Of a DNA stretch of 64,000 nucleotides, positions 25,130 through 33,309 are shown one piece after another. Position 1 is the stretch's first letter; each line of letters begins with the position of its first letter. A program made the position numbers and the translations under genes. A model generated the notes under the pieces. That model did no database searches. It was not told where the DNA came from and saw only the letters and a list, made by a program, of their open reading frames with translations. The stretch is from an uncultured Colwellia sp. (lineage in GTDB: Bacteria > Pseudomonadota > Gammaproteobacteria > Enterobacterales > Alteromonadaceae), in contig CAJXWZ010000010.1 in assembly GCA_913062815.1 (NCBI GenBank), positions 62,001 to 126,000 of the forward strand, read 5' to 3'.

Positions 25130-26239
25130 ATGAGTTCCACACAAAAAAACACGATAACCCAAGTACACTGGCAGCCTTTAACTAAGTTATTAGCACCCTC
25201 AGGAAAGAAACAACAGGCACTGGTTGGCTTCGATGATGAATTTATCGATATTGTTGATTATATCATTCGTATTACTCATCGTATTTGGGAGCAAAAAAAC
25301 GTTGGCCTTTGTTACGACTATTATGGTGAAGTTTGTCCGGTATTCACCTTAGGCGGTTACTCTGAATGTGTTGAGCAAGTTGTGCAAAACACCTTGAAAA
25401 CTATTGCGGCCTTCCCCGATAGAAGTCTGATTGGCGAAAATGTCATTTGGAAGGAAGAAGAGGATAAAACCTATTACTCTTCTCACCTTATTACTAGCAT
25501 CATGACTAATACAGGTAATTCTGACTTTGGTGTAGCAACCAATAATACCGGTCGGGTCACCACCATTGCAGATTGTGTTTGCTTTGAAAATAAAATCATT
25601 AAAGAGTGGTTGGTACGCGATAACAGCTTTTTAATTGCTCAACTTGGCATTGATTTAATCGACGCGGCTATTAATTTTGCTCAACTTAACCCTAATGAAA
25701 CTTTTAAACAGTGGTATTTAGACGAGTTTGATCGAGTAAGAGCAACTAAACACCGCACGCCGCTAACATTAACCAGTGAAGACTGGACAACAGAGCATTT
25801 TGTTAAATCATGGGCGCAAACCCTGTTCAATCAAAAACAATTTTCCACCTTGAATGATTTTTATCATGTTGCCGCTGCTCACCAGTGGCCTGGTGGTCGT
25901 AAATCAACAGGCCTAGCGCAGATCAGTGGCACCTTAATCCAGTGGTTAGCACAATGTCCAGATGCAAAAATGACCATTGATCATACTGCCGTTGTTGGTT
26001 TTGATGAAGACACCATAGACATTGCTATTCGATGGTCTGTTGCCGGTACCTATTCACCACATCTACAAAGATTAGCTACATTGAAAGGCAATCGATTCTT
26101 TGTATTGGCTTGTACTCATATGCGAGTTAAAAATAAAAAAATAATCAAGGAAGTTACTGTGTTCGATGAAATTTCTCTTTATGCCAATATCATCCGTGAA
26201 TCAGGCATGTCATTACCACAATTAGCGCAAGGAGCTTAA
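25130..26239 (+). CDS. Two-domain NTF2/SnoaL-like protein D
   Basis: The 369-residue protein is built of two NTF2-like domains (about 35-185 and 215-360). Ester-cyclase-like features are the DDEFIDIVDYIIRITHRIWEQKNVGLCYDYY opening helix and the second-half helix FVKSWAQTLFNQKQFSTLNDFY followed by HQWPGGRKSTGLAQ. The latter is in the place of WYGPSGIGTAR in paralogues A-C. It is only distantly similar to A-C and is 15 nt behind the symporter gene. It is cytoplasmic by its lack of a signal peptide. The conserved operon position argues for an enzymatic step in the same pathway, possibly isomerisation, dehydration or retro-aldol-type cleavage. Confidence 0.7.
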   Translation: MSSTQKNTITQVHWQPLTKLLAPSGKKQQALVGFDDEFIDIVDYIIRITHRIWEQKNVGLCYDYYGEVCPVFTLGGYSECVEQVVQNTLKTIAAFPDRSLIGENVIWKEEEDKTYYSSHLITSIMTNTGNSDFGVATNNTGRVTTIADCVCFENKIIKEWLVRDNSFLIAQLGIDLIDAAINFAQLNPNETFKQWYLDEFDRVRATKHRTPLTLTSEDWTTEHFVKSWAQTLFNQKQFSTLNDFYHVAAAHQWPGGRKSTGLAQISGTLIQWLAQCPDAKMTIDHTAVVGFDEDTIDIAIRWSVAGTYSPHLQRLATLKGNRFFVLACTHMRVKNKKIIKEVTVFDEISLYANIIRESGMSLPQLAQGA

Positions 26240-26241
26240 TT

Positions 26242-27102
26242 ATGTTTAATGAACTTATCGAGCTTTATACTAAAGGTGATACCAATAAACTTTCCAGCAA
26301 ATTACTGCACAGTAGCGCATGGAAGCAACATGACTTCACTGCTTATGGCGATATGCAAACGGAAAAACTATGGCTCAAAAGTCTTGAACAGTTTGGTTTT
26401 CTAACGTTAACAAAACAACTAGCAGTGCAAGGCAGTAGCTATTCTTCTATCTATTTTGAATTAAGTGACAATGAAGGGAAAAGCGTTTCTGTTACTTGTT
26501 TCTTCGAACATAATAACCTGCACATTAAACGCTTACACTGCATTATTGACACCCTGGGCTTAAGCAAATTAATGGACAAAACAGCTGAACAAATCGTGGC
26601 ACAATTACCTGCTGCTGATCCATTGCTACTAAGCCAATTTGATCATCAGTTACATCCACAAAGCTATCATGCAATGCCCGTTGATGTTTGCGAAATGCCT
26701 CAAGGCATAAATGATGTGGTAACTCAATGGTGGAGTATTTGGCAAGATAAGCAATTCGCCAATATCGAAAATGTTTACCAGCCAAAAGCAGAAATTAATA
26801 TAGCAGGTTTTGACTCAAGTGAAGGCCTTACGGCATTAAGAACCTTTCAATTGAAATTGCATAACCGAATGAATCGAAGCTATTGCCAGTTAGAAAATAT
26901 TTGTTTTGACCGTCAGCAAAATACAGTAGCAGTTCAATGGCATGTAGATGGTGATTATTTGGATAGTGGCGAGATTAAAAGAATAAGGATACCTGTTCTT
27001 TCACTCTTGAGCATAGACAATAACGCTATCATTGAGGAACAGTTGCAAGTTGACTGGTTGGCTATATGCAAAAACTTTAATCTAACTCACCCGTTTGTGT
27101 AA
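26242..27102 (+). CDS. Divergent NTF2-like protein E
   Basis: The 286-residue protein starts 2 nt after protein D with AAGGAG upstream, so translation is probably coupled. The C-terminal half (about 150-280) has NTF2-like features: an opening helix NDVVTQWWSIWQDKQFANIENVY, then FDSSEGLTALRTF and a long strand NTVAVQWHVDGDY. The N-terminal half looks like a shorter, more degenerate copy. Its family is less certain than for A-D. It may be a catalytically reduced partner of D, since the two are translated together. Confidence 0.6.
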   Translation: MFNELIELYTKGDTNKLSSKLLHSSAWKQHDFTAYGDMQTEKLWLKSLEQFGFLTLTKQLAVQGSSYSSIYFELSDNEGKSVSVTCFFEHNNLHIKRLHCIIDTLGLSKLMDKTAEQIVAQLPAADPLLLSQFDHQLHPQSYHAMPVDVCEMPQGINDVVTQWWSIWQDKQFANIENVYQPKAEINIAGFDSSEGLTALRTFQLKLHNRMNRSYCQLENICFDRQQNTVAVQWHVDGDYLDSGEIKRIRIPVLSLLSIDNNAIIEEQLQVDWLAICKNFNLTHPFV

Positions 27103-27110
27103 GTTAGCTT

Positions 27111-27992
27111 GTGAATTTGGTAGATGCCCATCATCATTTATGGGATTTAACCGCCGTGCATTACCCTTGGCTTGAAGCTAAGGGTGAAGCACGTTTTTTT
27201 GGCCAGCCAGATCCAATAAGAAAAAACTATTTAATAAATGACTTTATTAAGGACCACCAGTACCAAATTACTCAAAGCATACATATTCAAGTTGGCGCAA
27301 CAAACTCCCTTGCCGAAACAGCACTAATCAGTTCTCTTTCACAGACAAATCAGCCAACAGCAAACAAATTTCCTAGTGCTGCTGTTGTCGCTATAGATAT
27401 GAAACAACCATCTATCGAAGCACAAATAAATGCCCACTTAGCTTACGATATAGTGCGCGGTGCTAGAGACATTATTGGCAAAAGCGCTGAAGAAAACAGA
27501 TCATTACCAAAGTTTAAAGCTGAAGTATGGTTGAACAATTGGCGGACTTTAGCTAACTATGGCCTGTCATTTGATTTACAATTAACCAGTGACCAATATC
27601 AAGTTGTTCTCGAAACCCTTGAAAAAGTGTCTGAGCTAAAGGTTGCCATATGTCATTTTGCTTCTCCTTGGGAGCAATCAAGTTCAGGCTTTAATTATTG
27701 GAAAACACAGATGAAAGCGTTTGCCGAATTACCAAATTGTTATATGAAACTTTCCGGATTTTCAATGTTTCAGCATGTTTTTGATTCAGAAAGCTTTATA
27801 CGATATGCACATGCGGCAATTGATATCTTTGGCCCTCAGCGTTGCATGTTTGGCTCTAATTTCCCGGTTGATAAGCTTTATATCTCTTATGCTGAGTTAA
27901 TTGCCCAATGGCATGAAATCATTGCTAGGTACAATACCATTGAAGCTAACTACCTAGCAGAAAAAACCGCTAGCAATTTTTATCAGTTGTAA
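27111..27992 (+). CDS. Amidohydrolase-2 / COG3618-type lactonase
   Basis: The 293-residue protein begins at GTG 27111 and opens with the metal motif DAHHHLWD followed by HYPWL, characteristic of COG3618 TIM-barrel hydrolases. That group includes L-fuconolactonase, L-rhamnonolactonase and 2-pyrone-4,6-dicarboxylate lactonase. Other matching features are HIQVGAT, AICHFASPW, NCYMKLSGFS and MFGSNFPVDKL, the last carrying the catalytic aspartate region. It is the last gene of the symporter operon. Together with an SDR and an HpcH/HpaI aldolase it outlines a non-phosphorylative route: dehydrogenase, lactonase, (dehydratase), aldolase. No strong ribosome-binding site precedes the GTG. Confidence 0.8.
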   Translation: MNLVDAHHHLWDLTAVHYPWLEAKGEARFFGQPDPIRKNYLINDFIKDHQYQITQSIHIQVGATNSLAETALISSLSQTNQPTANKFPSAAVVAIDMKQPSIEAQINAHLAYDIVRGARDIIGKSAEENRSLPKFKAEVWLNNWRTLANYGLSFDLQLTSDQYQVVLETLEKVSELKVAICHFASPWEQSSSGFNYWKTQMKAFAELPNCYMKLSGFSMFQHVFDSESFIRYAHAAIDIFGPQRCMFGSNFPVDKLYISYAELIAQWHEIIARYNTIEANYLAEKTASNFYQL

Positions 27993-28019
27993 TTCACCGT
28001 ACAGCATTAACAACAAAAA

Positions 28020-29126
28020 TCACCATTGCAATTTGGCCTTAATTCGTTCTGTTAATTTCTCAGCATTACGTTGATGCTGATGTACTCTTGGATGCTTTTT
28101 ATAGCCGGTATACTCAAACAATACGGTGTCAATATTGGCTTTACTATCCATTTCTTTGATTCGCGATACTGCTGTTTCAACATAGTTTGGCCACTTAGAT
28201 TCCGTTTGAGTGATATTCATACTGCCGAGGGCGCAGATAATCGGTTTATTTGGATAATGCAGACGAATTGTATTAATAAAATCTACATAGGCTTGAATTA
28301 TTTTTTCATCGGCTGGGATAGGTGAAATGACTTTTGGGTCTGTAACCAGCCAACTGTCATTTTGAAATAAATTAATGACAACTATATCTGGCGTCCAACT
28401 AGTAAAGTCCCAGCGACTGTTGTTATTACCGGCGGCATTAATCTGGTCGAAATACTCTTTCATGGTGAAGTCAAACCAACTAACCATAATGCCGATGCCA
28501 CTTAGCGATACGGTATGATGTTCTGCATGTAAATTTCGCGCCGTTATCGAACCATAGGCAAGGTAATTATTTTTATCAGATAAGTCTTTATCATCATGAT
28601 TATCTGGGGCTTCATTTCCCATACCGCTAGTAATGGAATCACCGAAAAATGCTATTTTTCTTGTCGGTCTTGCAGGCAGAGTGAGTAACTTGCCATGGTC
28701 GGCTAGGGCCAAGCCGAGAAATTTGGTCGAGCCTTCATGCCCTTCAGTACGCTTATAGATCTCTACCGTGTGTTCACCATCGTTCAAATAATAGGCGACG
28801 GGGTAAACATGCCTACCTTGCTTAGCCTGTATTACATGAGGGAATTGCTCATTGCCATCAATAATCACGTTAAAGTAGTTTTTACCTTCTTGGTCATCCA
28901 ATTCAACCTTAAGTGTATCGCCAGTGAATTTGGCTTTTATTGAAGTTCCTGGCCAACTAATTAACGGCTGATTTGGGTTAGCAAAATCCACTCGGCCGGT
29001 ATATTGAATCAACTTATGATCGGGTTTTATATGTTGGGCTGAAAACAATATCCCACTTTGTAGCGCAAAGCTTACCCCAAGTATAAAAATCAATACTCTA
29101 TTGTTTTTATTTTTTTTCATGCACAT
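28020..29126 (-). CDS. Exported SGNH esterase, carbohydrate esterase family 2 type
   Basis: The 368-residue protein has a signal peptide (cleavage about residue 30) and an N-terminal jelly-roll domain (about 38-145; FANPNQPLISWPGTSIKAKF, YFNVIIDGNEQ, HTVEIYKRTEG). An SGNH hydrolase domain follows, with the block I serine in AFFGDSITSG and a C-terminal histidine in the KKHPRVHQH region. This two-domain layout is that of CE2 acetylesterases, which remove acetyl groups from oligosaccharides. It should act in the periplasm or outside the cell. It lies between the amidohydrolase and the TonB receptor genes and supports an esterified, possibly sugar-containing substrate. Confidence 0.8.
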   Translation of the reverse strand: MCMKKNKNNRVLIFILGVSFALQSGILFSAQHIKPDHKLIQYTGRVDFANPNQPLISWPGTSIKAKFTGDTLKVELDDQEGKNYFNVIIDGNEQFPHVIQAKQGRHVYPVAYYLNDGEHTVEIYKRTEGHEGSTKFLGLALADHGKLLTLPARPTRKIAFFGDSITSGMGNEAPDNHDDKDLSDKNNYLAYGSITARNLHAEHHTVSLSGIGIMVSWFDFTMKEYFDQINAAGNNNSRWDFTSWTPDIVVINLFQNDSWLVTDPKVISPIPADEKIIQAYVDFINTIRLHYPNKPIICALGSMNITQTESKWPNYVETAVSRIKEMDSKANIDTVLFEYTGYKKHPRVHQHQRNAEKLTERIKAKLQW

Positions 29127-29236
29127 ATCATCTACCTGTATTGGTTTGTTGATGTTTTTAAATAATTGTTTTTTAATTGCTATCTTAATCTAGCTCATAT
29201 CAATAGAACATTTTATTTAAGAAATACAAATAAAAA

Positions 29237-29258
29237 AGCCGCAAACAATGTTGCGGCT
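29237..29258 (-). terminator. Intrinsic terminator of the TonB-receptor gene
   Basis: On the minus strand AGCCGCAA and TTGCGGCT (plus coordinates 29237-29244 and 29251-29258) form an 8-bp GC-rich stem. A run of T residues follows on the minus strand, seen as AAAAAA before 29237. It lies 19 nt after the receptor stop codon. Confidence 0.85.
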
Positions 29259-29276
29259 AAAGGCGAGCAAACAAAT

Positions 29277-31664
29277 TTAGAAAGCGTATTTAAAACTTAC
29301 GCCCCAAGTACGTGGGTCATTCCAGTTAGCTTGAACTGAGTTCGCAGCTTGGCCCCCAACAATTTGCGAATGCACTACCGCACGCGTTAATACAGCTTCG
29401 TCTGTTAAGTTCTTCACAAAGAAATCAACTTGTACGTTTTCTTGTACAATCCAAGTTACTCGTGCATCAACAATGGCATGAGCATCAACTTTTGCTTCAG
29501 GAATATTAGTATCAAATGCGTAATAATCATCACTGTACTGTATTTGTAAGTGAGGAATTAAGTATGACTCATTACCTAAGTCCATTTCATAAGTTACACC
29601 TAAACCAACGGTATATTCAGGCGACATTGCCGGTGACCAACCAGCAAAGCTAAACTGGCTATTATTGTCATTAATATCTTGGCGACCTTCTAGGTTACCT
29701 AAGCCTAATAATGGACGTAATAACTCATTACCTACGGCGTAATCATCAGAAAATTTAGAGTCTAAGTAAGTAAAAGTACCATTAAAAGATAAGGCATCTG
29801 TTGGGTACCATAGTACATCTAGCTCTATACCTGAGGTATCAACGCTGCCACCATTTTCATAATATTCAAAGGTTTGGGTAGCCCCTGCGTCAACACATTC
29901 TAAAACCGTTTGACTCGTAGTGGTGTCACTACAAGCAACAGCAAACAATTGTGCTTTTACATCATCATACTCATTGACGAAGGCTGATATATTCAAGCGC
30001 ATATCGCCGTCAAGCAAAGTACTTTTAGCACCAATTTCATACGAAATAACATCTTCATTATCATAAGTTGCTTCAGCACCACGGGAAACAACACGGCCGT
30101 CATTAGCACCACCAGTTCTTACACCAGTCGCTGCTGACGCGTAAATCATTAAATCATCTGATTGATCAAATTCAACGGCAGTTTTCCACAATACGGCTGA
30201 GTCGTCCCAATCAGGTATATTGTCACCAGTAAAAGTTTTTTCGTCTTTGTTATAACGTAAGCCACCCACTAGACGTAAATCGTCAGAAACTTCATAACGT
30301 AGTTGACCAAATACCGCCATAGAATCAACCGTATGTGGGTCATGATCTGGGTTGCCCCAACCTGGTACAACAATTGAATCAGCTGTTCCGTCACCAGTGG
30401 TATCTTCACGCCAGATCCATTCCCAGTCTGCTTCTTGATCGTAATAATACAAACCTGCGATCCACTGTAAAGGACCTTCATTGTTTGAAGATATTTGCAG
30501 TTCACTTGAAAGTGTTTTTTGATCATCTTGACGACCAAAGCCACCAACATAGTCAAGACCGCCGTCACTATAGTCATTATCGTAAAATTGCTTACCACTT
30601 AACTCAGAGTAATTTGACGTCCATTTAAAGTCAGCAAAATCGGTATACCATTCAAAAACTGCTGTAGCAGAAAATGCTTCCTGTTTGTCTAATGAGAAGG
30701 CATTACGATAAACATCATAAGGGCCTTTATCATCACGTTGAGCATCACCCGGTTGATAAATATGTCCTGGTGTTACGATAGCATTAGGGTTAAAAATACC
30801 TGAACCTTCCGTTGTTTCTGATAATTGGTAACCGGCGATTTGTTGGTAGCCCCAAATAGCTGAAGAGTTAGCATCTTTTTTAGAGTAATCAAAACGAAAC
30901 GTGGCATTGAATTCGTCGCTTGGCTCATAACGAGTAACAGAGCGAAGGTAAAATTGATTCTTTTCTCTAAGGTCGTCTGAAGGCCCTTCTACAACATGGT
31001 TTTCAATGTAACCATCATGTTTATCAGATGCCATGACAAAGCGCGTAGCCAAGTTATCTGTTAAGGGAAGGTTTAATATTCCTTCATATGAGGCACGATT
31101 GTATGCCCCATGAGTTACTTTTAAACTACCTTCAACCTCATCCATTACTGGGCGGTTAGTAATCACGTTGATACTACCAGCAAAGGTATTACGACCGTAC
31201 AAAGTACCTTGTGGACCCCGTAAAACCTCTATACGCTCAATATCAACAAAAGCGCCCATTCCAGCTGTGGTAGTAGGCACATAAATACCATCTTGGAAAA
31301 TACCAATAATTTGTTCAGCAATACCAGTACCAGCGACACCAACTTCGTTGGTACGAGCACCACGCATAGCGGGACGAACTTCGCCGCCTGAACTACCTAC
31401 TTTTAAACCGGGTACAACTTGCTGTAATCCTGAAATATCAATAATACCTGCGCGTTCAACATCATCAGCGCCAAGTGCTGTTATAGATGATGATACTTCT
31501 TGTAAGTCTTGAGAATGACGGTTAGCTGTCACAACAATTTTTTCTATGTTACCTGACTCGCTCTCTGCAGATTCTTCAGCATAAACAGATTGACTAAAAC
31601 ACGCATTAACGATTGCTATAGCTAAAGCTGACTTAGCAAGCGCTTTTGTAGTAACTGACTTCAT
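29277..31664 (-). CDS. TonB-dependent outer-membrane receptor
   Basis: The 795-residue protein has a signal peptide (about 1-29, cleavage after VYA). Next come a short TonB-box-like region, a plug domain (about 40-160: IEKIVVTANR, QVVPGLKVGS, VEVLRGPQGTLYGRNTFAGSINVIT) and a C-terminal 22-strand barrel ending in VSFKYAF. No SusD partner is present, as expected outside Bacteroidetes. It is of the large-substrate class also used for glycans and aromatic compounds rather than clearly for siderophores. Two LacI-type operator-like palindromes lie about 100 and 260 nt upstream of the ATG, linking it to the catabolic locus. A GAAGGAAGG ribosome-binding site precedes the start. Confidence 0.9.
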   Translation of the reverse strand: MKSVTTKALAKSALAIAIVNACFSQSVYAEESAESESGNIEKIVVTANRHSQDLQEVSSSITALGADDVERAGIIDISGLQQVVPGLKVGSSGGEVRPAMRGARTNEVGVAGTGIAEQIIGIFQDGIYVPTTTAGMGAFVDIERIEVLRGPQGTLYGRNTFAGSINVITNRPVMDEVEGSLKVTHGAYNRASYEGILNLPLTDNLATRFVMASDKHDGYIENHVVEGPSDDLREKNQFYLRSVTRYEPSDEFNATFRFDYSKKDANSSAIWGYQQIAGYQLSETTEGSGIFNPNAIVTPGHIYQPGDAQRDDKGPYDVYRNAFSLDKQEAFSATAVFEWYTDFADFKWTSNYSELSGKQFYDNDYSDGGLDYVGGFGRQDDQKTLSSELQISSNNEGPLQWIAGLYYYDQEADWEWIWREDTTGDGTADSIVVPGWGNPDHDPHTVDSMAVFGQLRYEVSDDLRLVGGLRYNKDEKTFTGDNIPDWDDSAVLWKTAVEFDQSDDLMIYASAATGVRTGGANDGRVVSRGAEATYDNEDVISYEIGAKSTLLDGDMRLNISAFVNEYDDVKAQLFAVACSDTTTSQTVLECVDAGATQTFEYYENGGSVDTSGIELDVLWYPTDALSFNGTFTYLDSKFSDDYAVGNELLRPLLGLGNLEGRQDINDNNSQFSFAGWSPAMSPEYTVGLGVTYEMDLGNESYLIPHLQIQYSDDYYAFDTNIPEAKVDAHAIVDARVTWIVQENVQVDFFVKNLTDEAVLTRAVVHSQIVGGQAANSVQANWNDPRTWGVSFKYAF

Positions 31665-31765
31665 GTTAAATCCTTCCTTCTATCAAAAAATAGAGTTCAT
31701 ATATTATATTATGTTTTTTTTAATTCTGGGCTTTTGTTGTGTAGATATTACCCACCCCTATATTT

Positions 31766-31779
31766 GTACTTCGAAATCA
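31766..31779. promoter_or_regulatory. Predicted LacI-family operator (site 4, degenerate)
   Basis: GTACTTCGAAATCA keeps the ACTTCGAA core and the right TCA arm and differs from TGACTTCGAAGTCA at three positions. It lies about 100 nt upstream of the receptor ATG. Confidence 0.5.
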
Positions 31780-31922
31780 TTTTATTGTCAAGCCTGTTAC
31801 AATTAACTTTCATAATCAATTGTATGAACTTCGTTAACAGAAAAACAGAAATCCAATCAAAAACCTTGAAATTCAACAAGTTGTACACATAAAACAAAAC
31901 ACACAATAACGATAAATTATTT

Positions 31923-31936
31923 TGACTTCGAAGTCC
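31923..31936. promoter_or_regulatory. Predicted LacI-family operator (site 5)
   Basis: TGACTTCGAAGTCC matches 13 of 14 positions of the palindrome. Its centre is 157 bp from that of site 4, close to 15 helical turns, so paired binding with DNA looping is geometrically possible. Confidence 0.7.
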
Positions 31937-32223
31937 GATGGTTTTATTCAATAATGGTATTTACGTCTGTTAATAGAAAACAACAAATGTTTGTACTCCA
32001 TTGCTTAAAAGATCAAAGCGGAATATTTATTAGTTTGCAGGCTACTTATTGCAATATGATGTGTTTTAAATATCACCGACTATAATTGTTTATCAACAAC
32101 GCCATGAAAATGGCAAAATTAGTACACTCTATAAAAAACTATAGATGCACATCCAACGCTAAAATAAATCATAGATTGGCTTTGTATTTTAATTGGTTAA
32201 TAGCTCAGCCTTGGAGTTATTTA

Positions 32224-32994
32224 ATGAAGCTCATCAGTCTATTTCTTACCACGCTTATCTCAATAACAGCACTAGCAAAGCAATGTGAAACCATCAGAGT
32301 TGGTTGCGCCAATGCGTGGTACCCAATAGCTTATATATTGCCTGCTGATAAAGAAAAGGCTGGCGGTATTGCTGTGGAAACTATAAGGAGGGCAGCACAA
32401 AGTTTAGGCATATCAGCATCATTTAATTGCCACATTCCGTGGACAAGAGCCATGAAATATATGGATACCGGTGAAATAGACATGATCGCTGGGCATTACC
32501 TAACTGAGTATCGCCAAAAGAACTGGGCAGTGACTACTCCTTTATTAGCTGACGATATCAGAGCAATTTATACTGATAAAAACCTTGATATTTTAACGCT
32601 AGAACAATTAACTTCTTTAACAGGTGTTATTCCAAGAGGTGCTAGTTACGGTAGAGAGATTGATACGTTTTTAAAAGAAGGAATAGCCAGAAAAAAGGTG
32701 GCACAAGTAGATAAAAATATGGCCGTTTTTCGTATGTTGCAAAGAAATAGGGTTGATTATGGTATTATATCAATTAAGGATGCAAAAGAGCATATTAAGC
32801 AACTAGGTTTAAAGGATTCAATCTACCTTTCATCATCGCTTGGCCTAAATACAATTCATGTTAGCTTTTCCAAAAAATCACATTGCGCTGTTCATTTAGA
32901 AAAGTTTAATCAACTAATAAAGACATATCACCAAAACGGATTAATAGAGAGGTTTCTTAAGCAAGCTGAACAGAGTTATATAGTAAACGAGTAA
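32224..32994 (+). CDS. Periplasmic amino-acid-type solute-binding protein (SBP_bac_3-like)
   Basis: The ATG at 32224 is chosen because GGAG lies about 7 nt upstream and the protein then begins with a signal peptide (MKLISLFLTTLISITALA). The frame is open 46 codons further upstream, but that part is not signal-like. The 256-residue protein has the type II binding-protein pattern: RVGCANAWYPIAYILP, AAQSLGISASFNCHIPWTRAMKYMDTGEIDMIAG, and DKNMAVFRMLQRNRVDYGIIS. No ABC permease genes follow. Such orphan binding proteins are common in Alteromonadales and may be sensors or remnants. It is followed by 315 bp and the amylase gene. Confidence 0.75.
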   Translation: MKLISLFLTTLISITALAKQCETIRVGCANAWYPIAYILPADKEKAGGIAVETIRRAAQSLGISASFNCHIPWTRAMKYMDTGEIDMIAGHYLTEYRQKNWAVTTPLLADDIRAIYTDKNLDILTLEQLTSLTGVIPRGASYGREIDTFLKEGIARKKVAQVDKNMAVFRMLQRNRVDYGIISIKDAKEHIKQLGLKDSIYLSSSLGLNTIHVSFSKKSHCAVHLEKFNQLIKTYHQNGLIERFLKQAEQSYIVNE

Positions 32995-33309
32995 CTTGCC
33001 AACTCATAAAGAAAATTTCATCAAAATAACCCCATCATAATTGGTATGTTTTATCGCTATTATTCAGCTTAGACAAGAATGGAGAAATAAAGTAAAGCCC
33101 CTGCCGAACATCAAACCAATCTTAAAAAATTACGATTTACCCAATGTAGTATTGATCAGTAAAGAGCTTGCTTACGTTAACCTTATGAATACGTATGCAG
33201 TGATCTAGACAGCGCAGCATAGTTCATTTTATAGTCAAAACGTACAAAGCACATATAAAAATAAATTGAAAATCAACAAAAAAACATCATTACTAAAATG
33301 GGGAAATTG
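32995..33309. other. 315-bp gene-free region upstream of the amylase
   Basis: This AT-rich stretch presumably holds the amylase promoter and leader. No palindromic operator, terminator hairpin or small gene was recognised in it. Confidence 0.4.

Larger units (their letters stand above)
31665..32223. other. 559-bp regulatory region upstream of the TonB receptor
   Basis: This AT-rich region separates the receptor gene from the binding-protein gene at 32224. It contains operator sites 4 and 5 and probably a long receptor leader. A 67-codon reading frame on the minus strand within it has no ribosome-binding site or family features and is not called. Confidence 0.5.

Noticed and set aside
31748..31951. 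A 67-codon minus-strand reading frame containing operator site 5
   Set aside because: It starts at a TTG without a ribosome-binding site, has no family features, and lies in an AT-rich regulatory region whose palindromes explain its sequence better.
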